From the NCBI GenBank assembly GCA_964567485.1, contig CAZMMX010000016.1, forward strand, positions 7,376 through 71,375: a DNA stretch of 64,000 nucleotides, in the 5' to 3' direction. This document shows positions 1 through 10,379 of the stretch, in pieces. Position numbers and translations under genes: made by a program. The DNA comes from UBA1413 sp964567485 (GTDB taxonomy: Bacteria > Bacteroidota > Bacteroidia > Bacteroidales > Prolixibacteraceae). The notes beneath the pieces were generated by a model, which worked only from the letters and a program-made list of their open reading frames with translations, was not told where the DNA came from and did no database searches. How positions within the stretch are numbered: the stretch's first letter is position 1; each line of letters begins with the position of its first letter.

Positions 1-114
1 GTGTTATGGAAAAAACTCAATTTCGGGTGAAGAAATTATTGTGAGGCGTCTAAAAAACCTCAAGTGTGAAGAAGTGTTAATTTTACATCAAATTAATTAA
101 ATCTGCATACTGCT
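1..114. other. Upstream region of the first SusC gene
   Basis: AT-rich non-coding leader in front of the first susC-like gene. I see no open reading frame and no convincing TTTG/TAnnTTTG promoter pair; an A/T-rich stretch near 83-105 is the most promoter-like part. Any regulator of this glucan locus must lie left of the window, because none is encoded between here and the GH3 gene. Confidence 0.4.
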
Positions 115-3100
115 ATGAAGAGATTTATTCTGTTATTGATTCTAACCAGCATGGTTTCGGTGCTCACCGCGCAACCCCGGGTAACAATTACCGGGACGGT
201 CACCGAAGCTGACGGACAAGGGATCCCCGGGGTCAGTATTCTGGTGAAAGGTACCATGGTAGGTACGATCACCGACTTCGATGGGAATTATTCCATTGAA
301 GCTGATCCTCAAAGCACCCTGGTTTTTAGTTTTGTGGGCTTCACCACCGAGGAGATACCCGTAGGCAACCAGACCGTGATCAACGTCCAGCTCAGGGAGC
401 AGGCATTTGATGTGGAAGAAGTAGTGGTTGTGGGGTATGGAACCCAGAAGGTGAAAGACCTGACCTCCTCCATTACGACTGTCAAATCTGAAGATCTGGC
501 GAAGACCCCTTCGGGGCAGGCCATGCAGGCCTTACAGGGTAAGGTGGCCGGATTGCAGGTGGTCAGCTCCGGATCTCCGGGAAACAGCCCCACCATCCGC
601 GTCCGCGGTATCGGATCATATCCGGGACAAAACAACGAGGCTCCACTGTATGTGGTCGACGGCATGTTCTTCGACAACATCGACTTCCTCAACCCGGCCG
701 ACATCGCTTCCATCTCAGTACTGAAGGACGCCTCCGCCGCCGCCATTTACGGGGTGAGGGCCGCCAACGGGGTGGTGCTCATCGAGACCAAGTCGGGAGG
801 CTACAATAAAAAGACCGAGATTTCCTATGACGGGTATTATGGAATGCAGGTCGCCCAGAATGTGCTGAAGATGGCCAATGCCGAGCAGTTTACCACCATG
901 GCCATGGAGTCGGGATCGGCTGCCGATGCCAGTTTCATCCTCAACGCCATGCAACGCTATGGCCGGAGCAGGGTCAACCCCAATGTTCCCGACGTCAATA
1001 CCGACTGGTACAAGGAGATCCTCCGACCCGCCGACATCCAGAACCACAGCATCAGCGTGGAAGGCGGCAACGAGAGTGCTTCCTATTCCATCGGCACCAA
1101 CTACTTCGCCCAGGAGGGGATCCTCGACATGAAAAACCAGTATGAGCGATTTAACCTCCGTACCAAGCTCGATTTCAAAGCCACCGACTGGTTTACCATT
1201 GGCGGGAATATGATCCTGAGCAATGCCCTGAAAAATGCCGAGGAAGGCGGCGCCTGGAACCAGGCCTATTTCGCCGTTCCCATCCTCCCCGTCTATGACG
1301 ATCACCTCCTGGGCATCGCCGAACCCGACAACTACGCCAATGCCCAGGACCTGGGATACCGCAGCGGGCAGAACCCCTTCCCCACCCTGCGCTACAGCGA
1401 CAACAGGCTTAAAATCCGCAAGCTCATGGCCAATTTCTACGCTAAAATCGACATTCTGCCGAAAAAGCTCGATTTTAAAACCACCTATAATCATGCCTTC
1501 ACGTCACTCGACGAACGCAATGTCCGCCTTCCCTACTTCATCGGGAACAGCTTCCAACGGGAAAACGCCTCCATCAACAAAAGCGCGTCGGTCTATTCCG
1601 ACCAGATCTGGGACAATGTGCTGACCTATACCGACCACTTCGCCCTCCACAACATCACGGTGATGGCGGGGACCTCCTTCAGGGATGAAGCCTACACCGG
1701 ATTGCGTGCCCAGGGACTCGACTTCCCTTATCAGCAGGAAGAGTCGTGGTACATCGACCAGGCACAGGAAAAACCCGAAGGTTCGGTAGGGGACGGCGGG
1801 GCCCGTCAGTACGGACTTTCCTACTTCGGCAGGTTCTCCTATAATTATAATGACCGTTATCTCCTGTATGCTACCATGAGGGCTGACGGCAGCTCCAAGT
1901 ACCAGCAGAAATGGGGCTATTTTCCCACAATAGGCATCGGCTGGGTCATTTCCGAGGAGTCCTTCCTGAAAAACCACCCCACCATCAATTTCCTGAAGCT
2001 GCGCGCCAGCTGGGGACAGCTGGGGAACGACAAGATCCAGGCCAGCGACGGGGCCATCACCACCACCCCCATCACGGTCGCCATTGACGATGTGCTCGTC
2101 TCAGGAACCCAAACCACCAACACCTTCTCCTCCCTGAAGTGGGAATTGACCGAAGAGACCAATGCCGGTCTCACGGCCCGTCTCTTTGACAACCGCATGT
2201 CGGTCGATGCCGACTATTTCATCCGCGATACCAAAAACGCGGCCATTTATGTGAAGATCCCCGGTACGGGAGGCAGCGTCCTCAAAAACGTGGGGGTCAT
2301 CCGCAACTCGGGTTTTGAAATGGCCCTGAACTGGAGCGATGAATTCACGGGGGACCTCAGGTTCAACGCAGGCGTCAACTTCTCCTTCCTGAAGAACAAG
2401 GTTCGTGATCTTTACGGACAGCCTTACATCGATGGAGGCTCTGCAGAATTCCGCCAGCGTTCCATCGTCGGGCATCCCCTGCTGGCCTTCTTTGGCTATG
2501 AGGTGCTGGGCGTATACCAGAACCAGTCCGAAATCGACGCCGACCCCTCGGCTCCCTCCTCGGCACTCCCCGGAGACTTCAAGTACAGAGACCAGCAGAA
2601 AGAGGGTGAACCGGGCTACGGCGTGGTTAACGACGACGACCGCGTCATTCTGGGCTCCTATTTCCCCTCCTTCCTCTATGGCGGCAATCTGAGCCTTTCC
2701 TGGAAGAACTTCGACCTTTCGGCCAGCATACTCGGACAGATGGGCAATAAAATCCTGAACCGCAAGCGGGGCGAGATCATCTGGACGGCCGACGGGAACC
2801 TCGATGCCGACCTGGCCGTCAACCGCTGGCACGGAGAAGGCACCAGCAACAAATATCCCTCCTCTGCCGGATTGAGGAAAGGATGGAACCAGAAGATGAG
2901 CGACTACTTCGTGGAAGACGGCGCCTTCTTCAGACTCCAGAATGTGCAGTTGGCCTACAACATTAAAGGGGTTCAACTCTTCGGCGCCGACATGCCCGAC
3001 GCCCGGGTGACCCTGACCGCCGACCGCCCCCTGACCCTGTTCTCCTACAACGGATTTAATCCTGAAGTCGCCAACGGAATCGACACCCAGACCTATCCCA

Positions 3101-3141
3101 TTCCTTCGGTGTATACCATTGGCCTGAATCTTAAATTTTAA
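115..3141 (+). CDS. SusC-like TonB-dependent outer-membrane receptor (glucan locus)
   Basis: Outer-membrane, TonB-driven importer of oligosaccharides, the partner of the SusD protein encoded 40 bases downstream. The 1008-residue protein has a signal peptide ending near residue 19 (LTAQ), a carboxypeptidase-regulatory-like beta-sandwich at about 23-100, a plug domain that begins after the VVVVGYGTQ motif with the SusC-typical YVVDGMFF near residue 180, and a long beta-barrel ending in an aromatic C-terminus (LNLKF). Length and order are typical of the SusC family. Neighbours (SusD, LamG lipoprotein, two GH144 enzymes, GH3) imply a beta-glucan ligand. Family assignment is firm; the substrate is inferred from context only. 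Confidence 0.95.
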   Translation: MKRFILLLILTSMVSVLTAQPRVTITGTVTEADGQGIPGVSILVKGTMVGTITDFDGNYSIEADPQSTLVFSFVGFTTEEIPVGNQTVINVQLREQAFDVEEVVVVGYGTQKVKDLTSSITTVKSEDLAKTPSGQAMQALQGKVAGLQVVSSGSPGNSPTIRVRGIGSYPGQNNEAPLYVVDGMFFDNIDFLNPADIASISVLKDASAAAIYGVRAANGVVLIETKSGGYNKKTEISYDGYYGMQVAQNVLKMANAEQFTTMAMESGSAADASFILNAMQRYGRSRVNPNVPDVNTDWYKEILRPADIQNHSISVEGGNESASYSIGTNYFAQEGILDMKNQYERFNLRTKLDFKATDWFTIGGNMILSNALKNAEEGGAWNQAYFAVPILPVYDDHLLGIAEPDNYANAQDLGYRSGQNPFPTLRYSDNRLKIRKLMANFYAKIDILPKKLDFKTTYNHAFTSLDERNVRLPYFIGNSFQRENASINKSASVYSDQIWDNVLTYTDHFALHNITVMAGTSFRDEAYTGLRAQGLDFPYQQEESWYIDQAQEKPEGSVGDGGARQYGLSYFGRFSYNYNDRYLLYATMRADGSSKYQQKWGYFPTIGIGWVISEESFLKNHPTINFLKLRASWGQLGNDKIQASDGAITTTPITVAIDDVLVSGTQTTNTFSSLKWELTEETNAGLTARLFDNRMSVDADYFIRDTKNAAIYVKIPGTGGSVLKNVGVIRNSGFEMALNWSDEFTGDLRFNAGVNFSFLKNKVRDLYGQPYIDGGSAEFRQRSIVGHPLLAFFGYEVLGVYQNQSEIDADPSAPSSALPGDFKYRDQQKEGEPGYGVVNDDDRVILGSYFPSFLYGGNLSLSWKNFDLSASILGQMGNKILNRKRGEIIWTADGNLDADLAVNRWHGEGTSNKYPSSAGLRKGWNQKMSDYFVEDGAFFRLQNVQLAYNIKGVQLFGADMPDARVTLTADRPLTLFSYNGFNPEVANGIDTQTYPIPSVYTIGLNLKF

Positions 3142-3181
3142 CCACAACAGGATCAATCATAACAACGTAAACTATATAAAG

Positions 3182-4723
3182 ATGAAAAGATATCTTTCCA
3201 TAACAAAACTGGCGCTCTTCATGGCAGCACTCTTCATACTCGCCGCCTGCCATGACCTGCTCGACGAACCTGCCGAAAACAGGGCTTTCACCGAAGAGAC
3301 CGATTATACCCTCTCAGGCAATATGGACCTTCCCCTGATCGGGATGTATGCCGACTTTTATAACAGCGAATGGGAGGTCTTCCCTCTCCTTTCCGTCAGG
3401 GGTGACGACGTCAACGCCGGAGGCCTCGGGGACCAGCAGGACTTCGCAGAAACCGACAAGTACAACTACAACAAGGACTTCTGGATGTCTAACTCGGTAT
3501 GGCAGAACTATTACGGAGACCTCTTCAATGCCCATTCCGCCATTGACCAGATCGAAAAGTACAAGGAGTTTGCCACCAACAAAGCCCTGGCCGACCAATA
3601 TATCGCCGAAATCAGGGTGATGCGTGCATGGTATCTCTATTACCTGGCGCTGACCTGGGGGGACATTATCATCACGGAAAGCCAGGATCCCTCAGCCTTG
3701 CTGGTGGCCCAACTGAGCAGCAAGGAAGAGGTCATGCAGCACATCTCGGCCGAAATGGACGAGGTCATCCCCCTGCTTCCTGCGGTGCACCCCGCCGAGC
3801 GTGCCGACATCAGGGGAGGGATCACCCGTTACACGGCCCTGGCCCTGAAAGCCCGTGCCAACCTCGACCTCAAGAACTTCCCCGCTGTGGCTGAGGCCAC
3901 CGGACAAATCATCAGCAGCGGAAAATTCGCCCTCGAAGCCGATTATTACAACCTCTTCAAAATCCCCGGAAAACTGAACAAGGAGAACCTTCTGGAACTC
4001 CAGTATTCCGATTTCGGGAAAGGCTCAGGCGATGCCATCAACTATCTTAACGACTTCTTCGGACCCCAGGGGTGGACCCCCAAGGTGACGGGTGCCGGCA
4101 GCGGCTGGGGATTCTATGAGCCCAGTCTCAAATATATCAAGTTTATGCTTGACCGTAACGAGACCATCCGCCTCGAGACCAGCGTTCTGTTCACCAACAG
4201 GGGAATCGCCGAAATTAAAAAGGATGCTAAATATGCCAACCTTCCGGCATGGATCACCAACACCACCCGGTCGGGCGACCGTATCAATGACTATGCCCGT
4301 GCCCTGTTCGCCAGCGGAAAACACTACCTTCCCTCCGACCAGCTGACCCCCGGGAGAACCGGCTACGGCACCAACAAAAACTTCATCTGTATCCGTTATG
4401 CCGAGATTTTGTTGATGCATGCCGAAGCCCTTACCTCAGGAGCCAGCAGCAGCGTTATGACTGCCGATGCCGCCATCAATATGGTCAGGAGCCGTGCCGG
4501 ACTTCCCGCCCTCTCCGGAGTGACCAACGCCCAGGTGATGGATGAGAAATTCGCGGAACTCGCCATGGAATGGGGAATCCGTTTCTATGACATGGTCAGG
4601 ATGGGCAACTTCGCCGCCCTGAGCTACGACGGCAGGAGCTTCACCGCCGATAAAGTCACCCTCCCCTACCCGCAGAACCAGGTCGACCAGATCCCGGCTC
4701 TCCAGGAGGCTTTGGGTAAATAA
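3182..4723 (+). CDS. SusD-like surface glycan-binding lipoprotein (glucan locus)
   Basis: Surface lipoprotein that caps the SusC barrel and captures glycan. The 513-residue product begins with a lipoprotein signal (ILAAC, acylated Cys near residue 23) followed by the SusD-typical opening DLLDEPAENRAF. Helical TPR-like segments follow (IAEIRVMRAWYLYYLALTWGD is a classic RagB/SusD segment), and the C-terminal part carries the usual LLMHAEAL and EWGIRFYDMVR stretches. It lies 40 bases after its SusC and nine bases before the LamG lipoprotein, so it is surely co-transcribed. Function is firm by family; the ligand (probably beta-glucan) is inferred from the neighbouring enzymes. Confidence 0.94.
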   Translation: MKRYLSITKLALFMAALFILAACHDLLDEPAENRAFTEETDYTLSGNMDLPLIGMYADFYNSEWEVFPLLSVRGDDVNAGGLGDQQDFAETDKYNYNKDFWMSNSVWQNYYGDLFNAHSAIDQIEKYKEFATNKALADQYIAEIRVMRAWYLYYLALTWGDIIITESQDPSALLVAQLSSKEEVMQHISAEMDEVIPLLPAVHPAERADIRGGITRYTALALKARANLDLKNFPAVAEATGQIISSGKFALEADYYNLFKIPGKLNKENLLELQYSDFGKGSGDAINYLNDFFGPQGWTPKVTGAGSGWGFYEPSLKYIKFMLDRNETIRLETSVLFTNRGIAEIKKDAKYANLPAWITNTTRSGDRINDYARALFASGKHYLPSDQLTPGRTGYGTNKNFICIRYAEILLMHAEALTSGASSSVMTADAAINMVRSRAGLPALSGVTNAQVMDEKFAELAMEWGIRFYDMVRMGNFAALSYDGRSFTADKVTLPYPQNQVDQIPALQEALGK

Positions 4724-4756
4724 CAATAACTTATGACCACAGAAAAAATAAAGAAT

Positions 4757-6490
4757 ATGAATACCTTGAAATATCTGCTGGCATTCACGGCGGCACTCAT
4801 TCTGGCCGCGGGCTGCAACGAAGGAATTGACCCCATTTCGCCGCTGGACCCCGGTCCCGACAAGGACGCCCCGGCCATCACCATCCTCTCCCCCACACAG
4901 GGTCTGGCCATTGAGGTCGACTCCCTGGTGGTCTCGATCCTGGTGCAACTCGAAGTCACCGACGATATCGAACTGAAATCGGTCTCCGTGCTCCTCGACA
5001 ACAGCGAAATCGGCAGTATGACCACCTTTAAGGATTACCGCCGCGCCCTCATGGATTTCCGCCACCTGAACGTGACCACGGGAATCCATACCCTCACCGT
5101 AAAGGCTACCGACCTGGGAGGCAAGATGTCAGAGAAATCGGTGACCTTCGAGAAGAAACCCCCTTACGTCCCCATGTATGCCGGGGAGGTCTTCTATATG
5201 CCTTTCAACGGCGATTTCACAGAGAAGATCACCTTTAAGAACGCCACCAAAGTGGGAAATCCCGGCTTTACCGATGCCAGCCTCAAGGGGATCAAGGCAT
5301 ATGCCGGAGCCACCGACTCTTACCTCACCTTTCCCCTGGCGGGACTCACAAGCGCCGATTTCAGTGCTTCCTTCTGGTACAAGGTCAACGGTTCCCCCGA
5401 CCGTTCCGGTATTCTCAGCGCCAGTCCGGCCGGTGAAGACCGCACCAAGGGATTCCGTCTCTTCAGAGAGGGCAGTGCCACCTCGCAGCGCATCAAGGCC
5501 AATGTGGGCTGGGGCGGCGGCGAGACCTGGAACGACGGGGCGCTGATCACCGCCCCCGGCACCAACTGGGTCCACATCGCCCTGTCGGTGAGCGCCGACA
5601 AGGTCGTCCTTTATATCAACGGTGCCGGCATCGAAGTCCCCAACAAGGGAAATATCGACTGGACCGGCGTCGACTTGCTGGGCATCGCCTCGGGGGCCCC
5701 CAATTTTACCTATTGGAACCACAGCTTCGACCGCAGCCAGTATGACGAACTGCGCCTCTTTAACCGCGCCCTCACCGATGCCGATATCCAAACCATCATC
5801 CAGAATGACAAACCCTACGTTCCCCGGGAGGGAGAGATTCTCTACATGCCCTTCGAGGGAACTTACAAAGACCTGATCGGCAACCAGGAAGCCACGAAAG
5901 TGGGATCTCCGGAATTTGCCCCCGGCAAGGTCGGTAAGGCTTATGCCGGTGCCGCCAATTCCTATCTTACCTACCCCGCGGCTAATCTCACCAAGACCAC
6001 CAGCCTGAGCGCCGCCTTCTGGATGAACATCAACGCCACTCCCGACCGTGGGGGGATCCTGACCCTCGCTCCTCCCGATGAGGCCGCCCCCGCCGCCCCT
6101 AACAACCGCACAAAAGGGTTCCGTTTCTTCCGCGAAGGATCAGCCACAGCCCAGATTTTTAAACTGAATGCCGGCAACGGCACGGCCGACAGCTGGTTCG
6201 ACGGGGGTGCTTCTGCCACCGTTGATCCCACAGCAGGAGCCTGGGTACACCTCGCGTATACCATCAGTCCTACGGAATGCGTGGTCTACATCAACGGGGA
6301 AGTGGCCAAACAGGGGGCCTTTACAGGTATCAGCTGGGAAGGGTGCGATATCCTCTCCATCATGTCGGGGGCTCCCCGCTTCACGGGATGGAACCACTTC
6401 TCCGACCTGAGTCTTATGGATGAACTCCATATTTTCAACAAAGCACTGACCCAGGACGAAGTCAAGGCCATCATGAATGCCGAGAAATAA
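4757..6490 (+). CDS. Surface lipoprotein with two LamG-type concanavalin-like domains
   Basis: Probable surface glycan-binding protein in the SusE/SusF position of the locus. I chose the ATG at 4757 over the one at 4733 because it directly begins a lipoprotein signal peptide (MNTLKYLLAF to LAAGC). After the lipid anchor comes an Ig-like domain (about residues 30-130), then two tandem LamG/concanavalin-like domains (about 145-345 and 355-575). The tandem domains are clear duplicates: both contain YMPF, ATKVG, TKGFR and FREGSAT blocks and an AFWM/SFWY core strand. No catalytic motif is visible. A strong terminator follows at 6541. It probably helps capture the same glucan as the SusD; the ligand is not known. 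Confidence 0.8.
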   Translation: MNTLKYLLAFTAALILAAGCNEGIDPISPLDPGPDKDAPAITILSPTQGLAIEVDSLVVSILVQLEVTDDIELKSVSVLLDNSEIGSMTTFKDYRRALMDFRHLNVTTGIHTLTVKATDLGGKMSEKSVTFEKKPPYVPMYAGEVFYMPFNGDFTEKITFKNATKVGNPGFTDASLKGIKAYAGATDSYLTFPLAGLTSADFSASFWYKVNGSPDRSGILSASPAGEDRTKGFRLFREGSATSQRIKANVGWGGGETWNDGALITAPGTNWVHIALSVSADKVVLYINGAGIEVPNKGNIDWTGVDLLGIASGAPNFTYWNHSFDRSQYDELRLFNRALTDADIQTIIQNDKPYVPREGEILYMPFEGTYKDLIGNQEATKVGSPEFAPGKVGKAYAGAANSYLTYPAANLTKTTSLSAAFWMNINATPDRGGILTLAPPDEAAPAAPNNRTKGFRFFREGSATAQIFKLNAGNGTADSWFDGGASATVDPTAGAWVHLAYTISPTECVVYINGEVAKQGAFTGISWEGCDILSIMSGAPRFTGWNHFSDLSLMDELHIFNKALTQDEVKAIMNAEK

Positions 6491-6540
6491 AACCCGACCT
6501 CCTTTCCTGACGAAAGGAAGGATCCGGGTCTCTCCCAAAC

Positions 6541-6580
6541 AGGCTGCCCGGAAAACCGGGCAGCCTTATTTACTTTTTTT
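6541..6580 (+). terminator. Rho-independent terminator after the SusC/D/LamG operon
   Basis: Perfect 11-bp stem (6541-6551 with 6556-6566, AGGCTGCCCGG arm) closed by an AAAA loop and followed by a T-rich tract ending in seven T. A weaker hairpin lies just upstream at 6500-6520. It separates the receptor genes from the glucanase genes, so the latter either depend on read-through or have their own promoter. Confidence 0.9.
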
Positions 6581-6594
6581 GGTATCCTTTGCCC

Positions 6595-8979
6595 ATGAGA
6601 ATCCTATGCCTTATTGCCTTACTGCTGTTTCTGACCCTTCCGGGCAAAGGTCAGGAAGTGCTCTTTTTTTCTGAAGGGACCACCACCGCTTTTTACGACC
6701 AGGGATTGGTAGACAAGGGCAACCTGGGGTCGGGTTACTTCGAGACCACCTCCCCACCTTCAGCCCCTCAGTACAATGACAAGGTGCCCTGCACCACCAA
6801 CGCCTGGAAGGGAAAATCAGCGCTGAAATTCAACTACACCTCCGCCCCCGACGGCCAGTGGAAGGTCTCCGTTTTCCGGAGCAACTGGGAGGCTGCCGAC
6901 ATTTCGCAAATGGATACCCTGGTTTTTCACCTTTACTCATCCCAGGAACTCCCCGTCTCCGCCCTGCCCCTGATCGGTGTCAGAACCCTTGCAAAATCGG
7001 GAACGGGAGAAGTCAGCTCACAGTGGTACCCTCTGGCCAGCTATAACGGAACGGTACCTGCTGCACAGTGGACGCGCATCGTCTTTCCCCTGGAGGTGAT
7101 CCGCTCCGATAATGCCAACAGCAACCTCAGCTTCCCGGCAGCCAAGGCCGTTCTCTTCAGCCAGTCGGAGAATAACAACACCTCGCGGCTTCTCTTCATC
7201 GATGAGATCATGGCCTTTAGAAATATTGCGACACTCTCTCCTGTAACCGGGCTTACCGCCACAGGGTACGACAGTCATGCGGAGCTCCGCTGGATTCCTG
7301 CCGGAGAAAACCTCTCCTGCCGCATTTATGCCTCCTTTGACGGAGGGAGCAGTTATGTGGCCAGGGGAGAGGCCACCGGCAACGAATACCTCGACTTTCT
7401 CCCCTCCACTGAAAGAAATAAAAATATCCACTATAGGGTGGTCACCCTTTTCCAGAAGCGCGAGTCCCTTCCCGCGGAAGCCATGGCCACGGTCCGGGAC
7501 TTCTCCGACGATGAACTGCTGGAGATGCTCCAGGAGGTTACCTTCCGCTATTTCTGGGAAGGAGGGCACCCGGGGAGCGGCATGGCCCTGGAGAGAAGCA
7601 ATGGCACCACCGTGGCTTCCGGAGCTACCGGCATGGGCCTGATGGCCATGATGGCCGCTCATGAGCGGCATTTCCGGCCCCGCGAAGAGATCAAAGCCAG
7701 AATCCTGAGCATCCTCGCCTTCCTGGAGAGCTGCGACCGCCACCACGGCGCATGGTCCCACTGGTACAATGGAGACACCGGAAAAACGCAACCTTTCTCC
7801 ACCACTGACGACGGGGGTGACCTGGTAGAGACCTCTTACGTCGCCCAGGCCCTGGTAGCCCTGAGGAATTACTTCACCGGCGAGGATGCCCCCTCGGTGC
7901 AGATCAGGGATAAGGCCACCCTTCTATTCCGGGAGATCGACTGGGAGTGGTATCGCCAGGGAGGACAAAACGTGCTTTTCTGGCACTGGTCACCCAACTA
8001 CGGGTTCGGAAGCATGAAAATCACAGGGTGGAATGAGTGCCTGGTCACCTACCTCATGGCCGCGTCCTCGCCCACCCATTCCATTCCGCAGGAGGTTTAT
8101 ACCGAAGGATGGGCACAAAGCGGCGCCATGGTGCGGAAGCGCACCTATTACAATCAGGAAATCAGCCTTTCCCCCGACTGGGGAGGCCCCCTTTTCTGGG
8201 TCCACTATTCCCACCTGGGCATCGACCCCCGCGGTCTCAAAGACCAATATGCCGATTACTGGGCCGAGCACGTCGGTACGGTAAAGATCCACCATGCCTA
8301 TGCCGTCGCCAATCCGGGAGGATGGAAAAACTACAGCGATAAATGCTGGGGACTTACCGCCAGTGATGATCCCAACGGGTACACAGCCCATCAGCCTGTC
8401 CACAACGACAACGGGACCATCAGCCCCACCGCCGCTCTGGCCAGTATACCCTATGCCCCTGCCGAAGCCATCAAGGCCCTGAAATATTTCTACCGCGAAA
8501 GAGGAAGCGATCTCTGGGGAAAATACGGCCCCCGGGATGCCTTCAACGACCAGCTGGGATGGGTCAGAGATGCCTGGCTGGGCATCGACCAGGGCCCCAT
8601 CATGGTGATGACCGAGAACTACCGCACTGCCCTGCTCTGGAACCTGGTGATGAAAGATCCCGATGTCAAGGCAGGCCTCGAAAAACTGGGGTTTCAGTAC
8701 GATCCCTCCACCCCGGCAAGGAGCACGGAACTCCCCGCTCTTTTAACCCTGTTTCCCAATCCCTGCAGCAGTAAGGCCACCATCGTCATCCCCGGGGAAG
8801 GAGAAATCGACCAACTGCAGGTTTTCGGTTCCAGGGGTGAAATCCTCCTCCTCCGGAACGGAAAACAGGGCACTATCGCCCCGACGCTGGAGTGCGGAGC
8901 CTGGCCTCCCGGGATAACCCTGGTAAGAGTCACCCGCGGAAAAGAAATTTTCACAGGCCGTCTGGTGGTCACGAAATAG
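6595..8979 (+). CDS. GH144-type glucanase (glycoamylase-like fold) with T9SS sorting domain
   Basis: Secreted endo-glucanase. A TTG six bases upstream is in frame, but the ATG at 6595 starts the signal peptide (MRILCLIALLLFLTLPGKGQ) and is preferred. Domains in order: N-terminal beta-sandwich, possibly carbohydrate-binding (about 20-205); FN3-like segment (about 210-295); all-alpha catalytic domain of the glycoamylase/GH144 family (about 300-700, with TFRYFWEGGHP, HGAWSHWYNGDTGK, TDDGGDLVETSY, FWHWSPNYGF, GWNECLVTYL, FWVHYSHLGIDPRGLKDQYADYW); and a C-terminal T9SS sorting domain (LFPNP... GRLVVTK). Characterised GH144 members cut beta-1,2-glucan. The sorting domain implies export across the outer membrane. 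It is paired with a shorter paralogue directly downstream. Confidence 0.88.
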   Translation: MRILCLIALLLFLTLPGKGQEVLFFSEGTTTAFYDQGLVDKGNLGSGYFETTSPPSAPQYNDKVPCTTNAWKGKSALKFNYTSAPDGQWKVSVFRSNWEAADISQMDTLVFHLYSSQELPVSALPLIGVRTLAKSGTGEVSSQWYPLASYNGTVPAAQWTRIVFPLEVIRSDNANSNLSFPAAKAVLFSQSENNNTSRLLFIDEIMAFRNIATLSPVTGLTATGYDSHAELRWIPAGENLSCRIYASFDGGSSYVARGEATGNEYLDFLPSTERNKNIHYRVVTLFQKRESLPAEAMATVRDFSDDELLEMLQEVTFRYFWEGGHPGSGMALERSNGTTVASGATGMGLMAMMAAHERHFRPREEIKARILSILAFLESCDRHHGAWSHWYNGDTGKTQPFSTTDDGGDLVETSYVAQALVALRNYFTGEDAPSVQIRDKATLLFREIDWEWYRQGGQNVLFWHWSPNYGFGSMKITGWNECLVTYLMAASSPTHSIPQEVYTEGWAQSGAMVRKRTYYNQEISLSPDWGGPLFWVHYSHLGIDPRGLKDQYADYWAEHVGTVKIHHAYAVANPGGWKNYSDKCWGLTASDDPNGYTAHQPVHNDNGTISPTAALASIPYAPAEAIKALKYFYRERGSDLWGKYGPRDAFNDQLGWVRDAWLGIDQGPIMVMTENYRTALLWNLVMKDPDVKAGLEKLGFQYDPSTPARSTELPALLTLFPNPCSSKATIVIPGEGEIDQLQVFGSRGEILLLRNGKQGTIAPTLECGAWPPGITLVRVTRGKEIFTGRLVVTK

Positions 8980-9008
8980 TATAAATCTGTTAATCAATAA
9001 CTTCACCA

Positions 9009-10379
9009 ATGAGACTAAAGCATTTTCTACCGTTGATGATCCTGGCTGCCGGGATTATTCTGGGTTCCTGCAACCCCCGCCCTTCCTCGACGCAAAAGGG
9101 ATCCTCCACCGCTTCCGTGATGAGCGACGACTCGCTGCTGACCCTTTTGCAGCACCAGACCTTCCGCTATTTCTGGGATGCTGCGGAGCCCACCTCGGGG
9201 ATGGCGCGGGAACGTATCCATCTCGATGGCGACTACCCCCAGAACGACCAGGATGTGGTCACCCTGGGAGGTTCCGGTTTCGGGGTCATGGTGATCCTGA
9301 CAGGGATTGAACGGGGATTCATCACCCGTGAGGAGGGATTTGCCCGCTTGCAGCAGATCGTCGCTTACCTGGCGGGGGCCGACCGTTTCCACGGGGCATG
9401 GCCCCACTGGCTCGACGGCCCCACGGGAAAGGTGAAACCCTTCAGCAAGAAAGATGACGGCGGGGACCTCGTGGAATCGGCATTCATGATCCAGGGGCTC
9501 CTCACCGTCGCCGAATATTTCCGGAATGGCAACGAAGCCGAGCAACAACTGGTGGCCGACATTACCCGGTTGTGGCATGAGGTCGAATGGGACTGGTACA
9601 CCCAGGGAAAGGATGTCCTTTACTGGCACTGGTCGCCCAACTATGCCTGGGAAATGAACTTCCCTGTTGGGGGTTACAATGAATGCCTCATCATGTATGT
9701 GCTGGCGGCCGCATCCCCCACCCACCCCATCCGTCCTGAAGTCTACCACAAGGGATGGGCCCGTGATGGCGCCATCGCCAACGATACGGTCTATTACGAC
9801 CTCCCCACGGTACTCGATTTCTACGAACACGGCAGCGACCCGACGGGCCCTCTCTTCTGGGCACACTACTCCTATCTGGGACTCAATCCCAAAGGACTGA
9901 AAGACCAGTATGCCGACTATTGGGAACTCAACCGCAACCACGCCCTGATGCACTATCGCTATGCCGTTGACAATCCCAAAGGATTCGAAGGCTATGGCGA
10001 GAAACAGTGGGGATTCACCTCAAGTTATTCGGTCAGTGGCTATGCGGGGCACCATCCCGGCGATGAAGACCTCGGCGTGATCTCTCCCACGGCAGCCCTC
10101 TCCTCCTTCCCCTATACCCCCCAAGAATCCATGAAATTCCTCCGTTACCTCTATGAGGAAGCCGACACCCTCATCGGGGAATATGGGCCCTACGACGCCT
10201 ATAGTCACACGCACAAGTGGGTCCTTCCCCGCTATCTGGCCATCGACCAGGGCCCCATTCCCGTCATGGTCGAGAACTACCGGACAGGCATTTTCTGGAA
10301 TCTCTTCATGAAGAACCAGGATGTCCAAAAGGGCCTGCAACTCCTGGGATTCACACACGATCCCTCAACGGTGGAATAA
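9009..10379 (+). CDS. GH144-type glucanase, lipoprotein paralogue
   Basis: Second glucanase of the same family. The 456-residue product has a lipoprotein signal (IILGSC, Cys near residue 22) and then little more than the catalytic domain, with the same landmarks as the preceding gene: TFRYFWDAAEPTSGMARER, FHGAWPHWLDG, DDGGDLVESAFM, YWHWSPNYAWEMNF, YNECLIMYVLAAASPTHPI, FWAHYSYLGLNPKGLKDQYADYW and DQGPIPVMVENYR. It lacks the N-terminal modules and T9SS tail. It lies 29 bases downstream of its paralogue. The lipid anchor suggests a membrane-tethered enzyme acting on imported or surface-bound glucan. Family is firm; beta-1,2 specificity is inferred from the family. Confidence 0.88.
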   Translation: MRLKHFLPLMILAAGIILGSCNPRPSSTQKGSSTASVMSDDSLLTLLQHQTFRYFWDAAEPTSGMARERIHLDGDYPQNDQDVVTLGGSGFGVMVILTGIERGFITREEGFARLQQIVAYLAGADRFHGAWPHWLDGPTGKVKPFSKKDDGGDLVESAFMIQGLLTVAEYFRNGNEAEQQLVADITRLWHEVEWDWYTQGKDVLYWHWSPNYAWEMNFPVGGYNECLIMYVLAAASPTHPIRPEVYHKGWARDGAIANDTVYYDLPTVLDFYEHGSDPTGPLFWAHYSYLGLNPKGLKDQYADYWELNRNHALMHYRYAVDNPKGFEGYGEKQWGFTSSYSVSGYAGHHPGDEDLGVISPTAALSSFPYTPQESMKFLRYLYEEADTLIGEYGPYDAYSHTHKWVLPRYLAIDQGPIPVMVENYRTGIFWNLFMKNQDVQKGLQLLGFTHDPSTVE